A DNA stretch of 7,036 nt, taken from Myxococcales bacterium (GTDB taxonomy: Bacteria > Myxococcota > Myxococcia > Myxococcales > Anaeromyxobacteraceae). A program made the translations under genes and the position numbers. Positions within the stretch are counted from its first letter, which is position 1, and each line of letters starts with the position of its first letter. Below the pieces are notes generated by a model, which did no database searches, was not told where the DNA came from, and worked only from the letters and a program-made list of their open reading frames with translations. This document shows, one piece after another, positions 1-6,348 of this stretch. The stretch covers positions 1 through 7,036 of the forward strand of contig JAJXSQ010000117.1 in NCBI GenBank assembly GCA_021784495.1, written 5' to 3'.

Positions 1-2
1 CG

Positions 3-67
3 GCCGCGCCGGCCCCTCCCGCCCGGCGGGCGCGGGCGGGCGCGCGCCCGCGCGCGAGGACGCGGCC

Positions 68-71
<4 letters not shown>
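3..71 (+). CDS. Possible 3' end of an upstream gene (partial)
   Basis: The frame ending in TGA at 69-71 is open from the left edge of the window. Its stop overlaps the GTG start of rfbB in a GTGA arrangement, the same junction used at the next two gene boundaries. The 22 visible residues are only Ala, Pro, Arg, Gly and Thr, so no family can be recognised. Such a low-complexity tail is plausible for a high-GC protein but could equally be non-coding, since stop-free frames are common by chance here. By context the gene could be another rhamnose gene (rmlA or rmlC type); that is a guess. A 16-base palindrome (GCGGGC, GCGC, GCCCGC) lies at 36-51, just before the rfbB ribosome binding site. Confidence 0.3.
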
Positions 72-1077
<1,006 letters not shown>

Positions 1078-1081
<4 letters not shown>

Positions 1082-1980
1082 GGGTGGCGGTCACCGGGGC
1101 CAACGGCCTCGTCGGGGGGGAGGCGGTGGCGCTCCTCGCGCCGGGGCACGACCTCCTCGCCATCGGGCGGGGGCCGTGCCGGCTCCCCCCCGGCCGCTAC
1201 CGCTGGGCCCCGGTCGATCTCGCCGACGGGGGGGCGCTCGCCGCGGCGCTCGAGGCCTTCCGCCCCGAGGCGGTCCTCCACGCCGGCGCCCTCACCGACG
1301 TCGACGGCTGCGAGCGCGAGCCGGAGCTCGCCTGGCGGGTGAACGTCGGCGCCACCGAGCAGGCCGCGCGCGCCTGCCGGGCCCTCGGGGCGCGGCTCGT
1401 CGCCCTCTCGACCGACTACGTCTTCGACGGCGCCGCCGGGCCCTACGGGGAGGAGGACGTCCCCAACCCGCGGGGGGTCTACGCCCGGACGAAGCGCGCC
1501 GGGGAGGAGGCGGCCCTCCTGCTCGCGCCGGGCGCCGCGGTCGCCCGGGTCGCGGTCGTCTTCAGCGGCCGCGCCGGCGCCAAGGCGAACTTCGCCACCC
1601 AGGTCGTCGAGCGGCTGGCGCGGGGCGAGCCGGTCCGCGCCTTCTCGGACCAGCTCGTCTCGCCGACGCTCGCCGCCAGCGCCGCGGCGATGACCTGCGA
1701 GCTCCTCCTCGAGCACCGGCTGGAGGGGATCCTCCACGCCAGCGGCGCGACGGTCCTCGACCGGGTGGACTTCGCGCGCCGGGTCGCCGCGCGCTTCGGG
1801 CTCGCCGGCGAGATCGTCCCGGTCCGGACGGCCGACGTCCGCCTCCCCGCGCCCCGGCCGCTCCGCGGCGGCCTCCGCGTCGACCGCGCGGCGGCGCTGC
1901 TCCGGAACCGGCCGCTCGCGGTGGACGAGGCGATCGATCGCTTCCACGCCGAGTGGCTGGCGCGGGGATCGCCGCGGTGA
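1078..1980 (+). CDS. rfbD: dTDP-4-dehydrorhamnose reductase
   Basis: The protein is an SDR-fold reductase of the RmlD family that reduces dTDP-4-keto-L-rhamnose to dTDP-L-rhamnose with NAD(P)H, the last step of the pathway. The 300-residue protein shows the N-terminal nucleotide-binding motif TGANGLVG (6-13), LTDVDGCE (72-79), the RmlD signature STDYVFDG (111-118), catalytic YARTK (Y135, K139) and a late RPLRGGL (260-266) matching the family's RPxxxxL segment. The frame is open much further upstream, but there it only shadows rfbB. The GTG at 1078 is the right start because the glycine motif then begins at residue 6. Ribosomes probably reach it by coupling from rfbB, since no good Shine-Dalgarno sequence is visible. 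Two G7 runs (1114-1120 and 1228-1234) and a C7 run (1185-1191) lie in its first 160 bases. The 3' end overlaps the next gene by GTGA. Confidence 0.92.
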
Positions 1981-2597
1981 CGCCGGAGCTCGCGGCGCGG
2001 GTCGCCGCGGCGGCGGCGCTCCTGCGGGAGGGCGGGCTGGTCGCCTACCCGACCGAGACCTACTACGGCCTCGGCGCCCTCGCGGCCGACGCCGCGGCGA
2101 TCGCCCGGCTGGCGCGGGCCAAGGGACGGCCCGACGGGCAGCCGCTGCCGCTCGTCGCCGCGGATCTCGAGCAGGTGCGGAGCGTCGCCGAGGTCGGGCC
2201 GCTCGCGGCCGCTCTGGCCGGGCGCTTCTGGCCCGGCCCGCTCACCCTCGTCCTCCCCGCGCGGGCGGGGCTGCCGGCCGCGGTCACCGGCGGCGGCGCG
2301 ACCGTCGGGATCCGGATCCCGGGCGGCGAGCTGGCGCGGGAGCTCGCCCGGCTCGCCGGCGGCCCGATCGTCTCCACCAGCGCCAACCCGTCGGGCGGCC
2401 CGCCGCCGACCCGCGCGGCGGCGCTCGACCCGGCGCTCGCGGCGCGGCTCGACCTGGTGCTCGACGGCGGCGACACGCCCGGCGGGGCGCCGAGCACCGT
2501 GGTGGCGGTCGAGGGGCGCGCGCTCCGGCTGGTCCGCGCCGGGGCGGTTTCGTTCGAGCTGGTGGACGCCTTGCGCCGCGCCGCGGCGCCGATCTAG
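1977..2597 (+). CDS. tsaC: L-threonylcarbamoyladenylate synthase (YrdC/Sua5 family)
   Basis: This enzyme makes threonylcarbamoyl-AMP from threonine, bicarbonate and ATP, the activated precursor for the t6A37 modification of tRNAs reading ANN codons. The 206-residue protein is a single YrdC domain and lacks the extra C-terminal domain of long Sua5 forms. Visible hallmarks are AYPTETYYGLG (23-33), the basic KGRP (49-52) followed by QPLPLV, FWPGPLTLVLPA (84-95), VGIRIP (110-115) and STSANPSG (133-140), all typical of the ATP/threonine cleft. The GTG at 1977 is chosen because it overlaps the rfbD stop as GTGA and places the PTET motif at the usual distance from the N-terminus. A weak GGGGA lies at 1964-1968. 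Placement in a rhamnose operon probably reflects expression sharing rather than a common pathway. The family also contains hydrogenase-maturation and YciO relatives, so the exact orthologue is slightly less certain than the family. Confidence 0.88.
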   Translation: MTPELAARVAAAAALLREGGLVAYPTETYYGLGALAADAAAIARLARAKGRPDGQPLPLVAADLEQVRSVAEVGPLAAALAGRFWPGPLTLVLPARAGLPAAVTGGGATVGIRIPGGELARELARLAGGPIVSTSANPSGGPPPTRAAALDPALAARLDLVLDGGDTPGGAPSTVVAVEGRALRLVRAGAVSFELVDALRRAAAPI

Positions 2598-2612
2598 CGT
2601 GCACCCCCTCCG

Positions 2613-3956
2613 ATGGCCGAGATCGTCCCATTCCGTGGCATCCGCTTCGCCGCGTCGCGGGGGAGGGAGCTCGGGCAGCTCCTCGCGCCGCCCTACGACC
2701 TCATCTCCCAGGAGCAGCGCGACGAGCTGCTGCGCCGGAGCCCCCACAACCTCGTCCACCTGACGCTCGGCGAGGACCGGTCGGGCGACGGACCGGAGAC
2801 GAACCGGTACACCCGCGCCGCCGCCTCCTGGCGCGCCTGGCTCGCCGAGGGGGTGCTGCGGAGCGACCCCGCGCCGGCGCTCTACCCGCTCGAGCAGACC
2901 TTCTGGTCCCCCGACGGCCGGCAGCTCGTGCGCCGCGGCTTCCTGGCCGCGATCCGGCTCCACGAGTTCTCCGAGGGGATCATCGTCCCCCACGAGAAGA
3001 CGCTCCTCGGCCCCAAGGCCGACCGGCTGGCGGTCCTGCGGACGGTGCGCGCCAACCTCTCGCCGATCTTCGGCCTCTATCGCGACGAGGCGCAGGCGAC
3101 CGCGGGGGCCCTCGACCGCGCCTGCGCCGACGAGCCGGTGGCCGAGACCGACTCCGAGGACGGCGTCCACCAGCGGCTCTGGCGGGTGACGGACGGGGCG
3201 CGGATCGCCGCGCTGCAGGCGCTGGTCGAGGGGCAGCGGATCTTCATCGCCGACGGCCACCACCGCTACGAGACGGCCCTCCTCTACCGGAGCCAGCTCG
3301 ACGCGGCGACGCCGGGGCTCCCCGCCGATGGCGGCCACCGCTACATCCTCGGCTTCCTCTGCCCGATGAGCGACCCCGGGCTGGTGATCTACCCGACCCA
3401 TCGGCTCCTCTTCGGCCTGAAGGACTTCTCGCTGGCCTCCCTCCTCGCCCGGCTCGAGCCGTACTTCCGGATCGAGCCGATCGCCGAGAGCCTCCTCAAG
3501 GCCGCCGGGCGGGCCTGGGCGGTGGCGCGGCTGGGGGAGCACGCGGGCAAGGCCTCCGCCTTCCTCATGGTGAGCGCCGAGGACCGGCTGGCGCGGGTCC
3601 TCGTCCTCCGCGACGACGCCGACCTCTCCGGCGCCCGCCTGCCGGAGAACCCGACGCTCCGCGCCCTGGACGTCACCGTCCTCCACTCGCTCGTCCTCCA
3701 GCACCTGCTCGGCCTCTCGCCCGAGGCGCAGGAGAAGCAGGAGAACGTCACCTACGTCCGCGACGCGGGCGAGGCGGTGAACCGGGTCCTCTCCGGCGAG
3801 CACCCGGTCGGCTTCCTCCTCAACCCGACGCCCATGTGGCAGGTCGAGGCGGTGGGGGACGCCGGGGAGACGATGCCCCAGAAGAGCACCCTCTTCGCCC
3901 CCCGCCTCCAGAGCGGGCTGGTGATGCGCGCGATCGATCCCGCGGGCCCGCCGTAG
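2613..3956 (+). CDS. DUF1015 family protein
   Basis: This is a full-length soluble protein of the DUF1015 family (447 residues, usual size). I know of no settled function for the family. Motifs typical of it run in order: VPFRGIRF (5-12), APPYDLIS (25-32), HNLVHLTLGE (45-54), VPHEKTLLGPKADR (125-138), NLSPIFGLY (148-156), FIADGHHRYETAL (211-223), LNPTP (403-407) and MPQKSTLFAPRLQSGLVM (421-438). The repeated conserved His, Glu, Lys and Asp residues look like a nucleotide- or phosphate-handling active site; that is inference. From memory, relatives in clostridia and others often sit beside serA and serC, but no serine gene is present here. The ATG at 2613 is the start because VPFRGIRF normally begins about five residues in; there is no Shine-Dalgarno match. 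It lies 15 bases after tsaC, so cotranscription is likely, and a hairpin follows its stop. Confidence 0.88.
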   Translation: MAEIVPFRGIRFAASRGRELGQLLAPPYDLISQEQRDELLRRSPHNLVHLTLGEDRSGDGPETNRYTRAAASWRAWLAEGVLRSDPAPALYPLEQTFWSPDGRQLVRRGFLAAIRLHEFSEGIIVPHEKTLLGPKADRLAVLRTVRANLSPIFGLYRDEAQATAGALDRACADEPVAETDSEDGVHQRLWRVTDGARIAALQALVEGQRIFIADGHHRYETALLYRSQLDAATPGLPADGGHRYILGFLCPMSDPGLVIYPTHRLLFGLKDFSLASLLARLEPYFRIEPIAESLLKAAGRAWAVARLGEHAGKASAFLMVSAEDRLARVLVLRDDADLSGARLPENPTLRALDVTVLHSLVLQHLLGLSPEAQEKQENVTYVRDAGEAVNRVLSGEHPVGFLLNPTPMWQVEAVGDAGETMPQKSTLFAPRLQSGLVMRAIDPAGPP

Positions 3957-3981
3957 CGCCGCGGGCGCTTTCCCGCGGCGC
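3956..3981 (+). terminator. GC-rich hairpin after the DUF1015 gene
   Basis: GCGCCGCGGG (3956-3965) and CCCGCGGCGC (3972-3981) form a perfect 10-bp stem with the 6-base loop CGCTTT. The first stem base is the last base of the DUF1015 stop codon. No U-tract follows (CGGGTTGGG), so this is not a classic intrinsic terminator. It could be a weak terminator, an RNA 3'-end stabiliser, or simply a structure separating the rfb-tsaC-DUF1015 unit from hemB. Confidence 0.45.
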
Positions 3982-3989
3982 CGGGTTGG

Positions 3990-3998
3990 GCTAGAGAT
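3990..3998 (+). promoter_or_regulatory. Candidate -10 element for hemB (possibly leaderless)
   Basis: GCTAGAGAT lies directly upstream of hemB, with TAGAGA ending at 3997 and the ATG at 4004. A start site about seven bases after a -10 hexamer would fall on the A of the ATG, giving a leaderless or near-leaderless mRNA. No Shine-Dalgarno sequence separates the element from the ATG. The match to TATAAT is partial, and I see no good -35 at 16-18 bases upstream, where the hairpin loop lies. CTAG is rare in this composition, and nearly the same 9-mer occurs upstream of the small basic gene. Confidence 0.35.
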
Positions 3999-4003
3999 CC
4001 GCC

Positions 4004-5029
4004 ATGCCCTTCCCGCAGGATCGCCCCCGCCGCCTCCGCCGGACCGAGGCGCTGCGCCGCCTCGTGCGCGAGACCACGCTCGCCCCCGACGACCTCGTCT
4101 GGCCGCTCTTCGCCGTCCCCGGGCAGCGGGTGCGGCGGCCGGTCTCGAGCATGCCCGGCGTCTTCCAGCTCTCGGTCGACGAGCTGGTGGCCGAGGCGCA
4201 GGCCGGGTTCGAGGCCGGGGTCCGGGCGGTGATCCTCTTCGGGGTCCCGGAGGCGAAGGACGCCGCCGGCTCGGGGGCGACCGACGACGACGGGATCATC
4301 CCGCGCGCGGTCCGGGCCCTCCGGGCGGCGCTCCCCGAGCTCCTGGTGATGACCGACGTCTGCCTCTGCGAGTACACCGACCACGGCCACTGCGGGGTGC
4401 TCGCCCCGCAGCGCGCCGGCGGGCCGGGGCAGGAGCTGACCGTCGACAACGACCGGACCCTCCCGCTCCTCGCGCGCGAGGCGGTGGCCCACGCCCGGGC
4501 CGGCGCCGACGTGATCGCGCCGTCGGACATGATGGACGGGCGGGTGGCCGCGATCCGGCGCGGCCTGGACGAGGCCGGCTTCGGCGAGGTGCCGATCCTC
4601 GCCTACGCCGCCAAGTTCGCGGGGGCCTTCTACGGCCCCTTCCGCGACGCGGCCGAGAGCGCCCCGGTCGCGGGCCCGGGGATCCCCTCGGACCGCCGCG
4701 GCTACCAGATGGACCCGGCCAACTGGCGGGAGGCGCTCCGGGAGGTGGCCCTCGACGTCGCCGAGGGGGCCGACATGGTGATGGTGAAGCCGGCCGTCCC
4801 CTACCTCGACGTCGTCCGGCTCGTGCGGGATCGGTTCGACCTGCCGCTCGCCGCGTACCACGTGTCCGGCGAGTACGCGATGATCAAGGCGGCCGCCGAG
4901 CGCGGCTGGATCGACGGCGAGAGGGTGCTGCTGGAGACGCTCCTCTGCGTCCGGCGCGCGGGCGCGGACTTCGTCCTGACCTACGGCGCGCGCGAGGTGG
5001 CGGCGACGCTGACCGGGCGGCGACGGTGA
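4004..5029 (+). CDS. hemB: Porphobilinogen synthase (delta-aminolevulinic acid dehydratase)
   Basis: HemB condenses two 5-aminolevulinate molecules to porphobilinogen, the first common step of heme and other tetrapyrrole synthesis, in the cytoplasm. The 341-residue protein carries the two active-site lysines: K204 in YAAKFAGAFYGPFRDA (201-216) and K262 in MVMVKPAVPYLD (258-269). The metal loop TDVCLCEYTDHGHCG (117-131) has all three cysteines (C120, C122, C130), so this is the zinc-dependent type rather than the Asp-rich cysteine-free type. E247, in REALRE 15 residues before K262, aligns with the glutamate that holds the allosteric magnesium in E. coli-type enzymes. Other anchors are RPRRLRRTEALRRLVRET at the N-terminus (7-24) and YQMDPANWREA (234-244). 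The ATG at 4004 gives the normal family N-terminus but has no ribosome binding site, consistent with the -10-like element immediately upstream. The RDD gene follows after 71 bases. Confidence 0.96.
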   Translation: MPFPQDRPRRLRRTEALRRLVRETTLAPDDLVWPLFAVPGQRVRRPVSSMPGVFQLSVDELVAEAQAGFEAGVRAVILFGVPEAKDAAGSGATDDDGIIPRAVRALRAALPELLVMTDVCLCEYTDHGHCGVLAPQRAGGPGQELTVDNDRTLPLLAREAVAHARAGADVIAPSDMMDGRVAAIRRGLDEAGFGEVPILAYAAKFAGAFYGPFRDAAESAPVAGPGIPSDRRGYQMDPANWREALREVALDVAEGADMVMVKPAVPYLDVVRLVRDRFDLPLAAYHVSGEYAMIKAAAERGWIDGERVLLETLLCVRRAGADFVLTYGAREVAATLTGRRR

Positions 5030-5100
5030 GCGGTCCGGGCCGCGTCGCCGATCCCTCCTTCCCGCGCCCGCGCCCGGACGCCGCCGGCGGGCCCTGAGCC

Positions 5101-5652
5101 ATGGATCTCCCGGAGGCGGGCCGTCGCGAGGAGTCACCGTACCCGAAGGCCGATCTGACGCTCCGCGGCCTGGCGCGGCTGGCCGACTTCGCCATCGCCA
5201 CCGGGGTGGCGCTCGGCGCGCGCGGCGTCGGGCCGCTCGTCGCCGCCCTCTACCTGCTCGTCGCCGACGGGCTCGTCCACGGGCAGTCGCCGGGGAAGCG
5301 GATCTTCGGCGTCCGGGCGGTCGTCCCGGCCCGCCGGGCCCCGGCGGGGATCCAGGAGTCGATCCTCCGGAACGCGCCCTTCGCGGTGGCGACCGTCTGC
5401 TGGGCGGTCCCGCTCCTCTGGCCCGCCTTCTTCGTCGTGGGGATCCCGATCCTCGCCGTCGAGGCCTGGAGGGTCTGGGACGAGCCGCTCGGCCGCCGCC
5501 TCGGCGACCGGCTCGCCGAGACCCAGGTCGTGGACGCGAAGGTGCTGGCGCGCGAGGAGCTGGGGCCGCGCCTCACGGCCGCGGCCGGGGGACCGCTCGA
5601 CCCGCGGTCGGCCCACCCCCGCGCGGCGCGCCGGGGCGGCGCCGGCCGCTGA
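5101..5652 (+). CDS. RDD family membrane protein
   Basis: This inner-membrane protein has the RDD-domain pattern: RLADF with Arg26 and Asp29 before the first hydrophobic stretch, GQSPGKRIFGVRAV (61-74) after it, an Arg near 90 before a second hydrophobic stretch (about 92-120), and GRRLGDRLAETQVVDAK (131-147) after it. Function across the family is poorly defined, with transport or ion-exchange roles proposed for some members. The first hydrophobic stretch (about 30-57) holds only one or two short helices, so this is a compact version at 183 residues. The last 30 or so residues are a hydrophilic Arg/Ala/Pro-rich tail. The ATG at 5101 is the first start after an in-frame TGA at 5095-5097, and its ribosome binding site is weak or absent. 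It lies 71 bases downstream of hemB on the same strand and may be cotranscribed. It converges on the SET gene. Confidence 0.82.
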   Translation: MDLPEAGRREESPYPKADLTLRGLARLADFAIATGVALGARGVGPLVAALYLLVADGLVHGQSPGKRIFGVRAVVPARRAPAGIQESILRNAPFAVATVCWAVPLLWPAFFVVGIPILAVEAWRVWDEPLGRRLGDRLAETQVVDAKVLAREELGPRLTAAAGGPLDPRSAHPRAARRGGAGR

Positions 5653-5670
5653 CGGACCGGGGCGGGCCCG

Positions 5671-5687
5671 CGCCCTGGCTCAGGGCG
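5671..5687. terminator. Hairpin between convergent RDD and SET genes
   Basis: CGCCCTG (5671-5677) and CAGGGCG (5681-5687) form a perfect 7-bp stem around a 3-base loop. The structure overlaps the stop codon of the minus-strand SET gene (5680-5682) and lies 18 bases after the RDD stop. Its position suits a bidirectional transcript end, but there is no U-tract on either side, so the role is inferred from position only. A 10-base palindrome, GCGGGCCCGC, adjoins it at 5662-5671. Confidence 0.35.
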
Positions 5688-6072
5688 ACGGCCGGACGTA
5701 CGGGACGTGCTCGGCGTCGAACGCGGCGTAGTCGCTGGTGAGCTCCTCGCCGGGCGCGATGTCGCGCAGCGCCACCGTCGTCCCCCCGCGATCGTCGCCG
5801 AAGTCGAGGCAGTTGGGGCGATCCTCGTGGTTGAAGAAGCGCGCGTCGTCGCCGCAGAGCACCCGCCGGCGGAGGACCCGGTCGAGGTAGCTGTACTTGA
5901 GGATCTGCTCCCGGGCCGGATGCGAGAGCGACGCCATGGCCTCCTCGTCGAGGAGGAGGTCGATCGCCGGGTTGAAGCGCCAGATCACCGTCCCCTTGGC
6001 GATGCGCTCGGCCGCGAAGAGCCCCACCCCGTGGATGGCGCTCGGGCGGAGCTCGGTCTTCACCAGCAGCAT
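5680..6072 (-). CDS. Small SET-domain protein-lysine methyltransferase
   Basis: A stand-alone SET domain of 130 residues, the fold that transfers a methyl group from S-adenosylmethionine to lysine side chains of proteins. Hallmarks are IHGVGLFA (13-20, the SAM-binding GxG segment), GTVIWRF (27-33), RFFNHEDRPNC (78-88, the NHxxxPN knot-forming motif with N81, H82 and N87) and GEELTSDYAAFD (108-119, with the catalytic-type Tyr115). There is no pre-SET domain and no post-SET zinc-binding cysteine cluster; the tail after the tyrosine is only 15 residues. The ATG at 6072 has GGAGGG nine bases upstream on the minus strand (complement of 6082-6087), which fixes the start. It is divergent from the small basic gene across 116 bases and convergent with the RDD gene. 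The substrate is unknown; the basic neighbour is a candidate by position only. Confidence 0.88.
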   Translation of the reverse strand: MLLVKTELRPSAIHGVGLFAAERIAKGTVIWRFNPAIDLLLDEEAMASLSHPAREQILKYSYLDRVLRRRVLCGDDARFFNHEDRPNCLDFGDDRGGTTVALRDIAPGEELTSDYAAFDAEHVPYVRPSP

Positions 6073-6116
6073 GTGGTCCAGCCCTCCGTTCTGGTCCGGC
6101 CCGGGCGGCGGGCAGG

Positions 6117-6149
6117 GTCTACATCGGTCGCGGCGGTCGTGCTAGACAT
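6117..6149 (+). promoter_or_regulatory. Candidate promoter of the small basic gene, in a divergent intergenic region
   Basis: TGCTAGACAT (6140-6149) resembles an extended -10 (TG, one base, TAGACA). TCTACA (6118-6123), 19 bases upstream, matches the -35 consensus at four of six positions. A start near 6155 would give a leader of about 34 bases. On the opposite strand the same bases read GTAGAC (complement of 6117-6122), a possible -10 for the SET gene, so the two promoters could overlap. The spacing is long and the matches imperfect. Confidence 0.35.
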
Positions 6150-6163
6150 GTCCACCCATTTTC

Positions 6164-6185
6164 CGGGCGCCTCGCCCGCGGAGGG
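6164..6185 (+). promoter_or_regulatory. Leader hairpin and Shine-Dalgarno of the small basic gene
   Basis: CGGGCG (6164-6169) and CGCCCG (6173-6178) can form a 6-bp stem with loop CCT. It is followed at once by GGAGGG (6180-6185), which ends three bases before the ATG at 6189. The strong purine-rich site is the main evidence that the 36-residue frame is translated. Its spacing to the ATG is on the short side. The hairpin may keep the site exposed or mark the 5' leader; both are inference. Confidence 0.5.
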
Positions 6186-6188
6186 ATC

Positions 6189-6299
6189 ATGGCCAACTCG
6201 AAGAGCAAGCACGTCCGGGTGAAGTCCCGCCGGCGCCAGCAGTGGAAGGCCCGCAAGGCCCGCCAGGCCGCGGCCCGCAAGGCCGCGCCGAAGAAGTAG
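6189..6299 (+). CDS. Small Lys/Arg/Ala-rich basic protein, 36 residues
   Basis: The frame begins MANSKSKHVRVKSRRRQQW and continues with a KARKAR, QAAARKAA, PKK tail. It has 8 Lys, 7 Arg, 8 Ala, one His, one Trp (W19) and no Asp or Glu, a net charge near +15. The composition resembles histone H1-like tails and small ribosomal proteins such as bTHX, but I recognise no named family. Support for expression comes from GGAGGG just upstream, an ATG start in a GTG-rich region, a clean TAG stop, a promoter-like element and its own intergenic slot. In the cell it would most likely bind rRNA or DNA. The second half contains imperfect repeats of AAGGCCCGC. It is divergent from the SET gene and ends 49 bases before the convergent beta-protein gene; no terminator is obvious in that gap. 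Confidence 0.72.
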   Translation: MANSKSKHVRVKSRRRQQWKARKARQAAARKAAPKK

Positions 6300-6348
6300 C
6301 CGGAGGGAGGGCGCCGGTCCGGCCCGGCCTGTCGCGTCGGCGGGCACG

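Noticed and set aside
36..51. 16-base GC palindrome upstream of rfbB as an operator
   Set aside because: In DNA this rich in GCGC repeats such a palindrome is expected by chance, and no second copy or promoter element was seen nearby.
1479..3803. Long minus-strand frame of 774 codons
   Set aside because: It is antisense to rfbD, tsaC and DUF1015, all of which have strong family motifs. The product is low-complexity Arg/Glu/Gly sequence typical of antisense frames at very high GC.
5026..5097. 23-codon frame starting with GTGA overlap at the hemB stop
   Set aside because: It copies the overlap style seen upstream, but the product is a short Pro/Gly/Arg string with no motif, and the RDD start follows independently at 5101.
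3752..5137. Minus-strand frame of 461 codons
   Set aside because: It is antisense to hemB with no recognisable motif, and is explained by GC-rich codon bias.
5707..6222. Plus-strand frame of 171 codons across the SET gene
   Set aside because: It is antisense to the SET gene, which has clear NHxxxPN and GEELxxDY motifs and a ribosome binding site.
6246..6290. Short repeats of AAGGCCCGC as a tandem repeat element
   Set aside because: They are explained by recurring Lys-Ala-Arg codons in the small basic gene.
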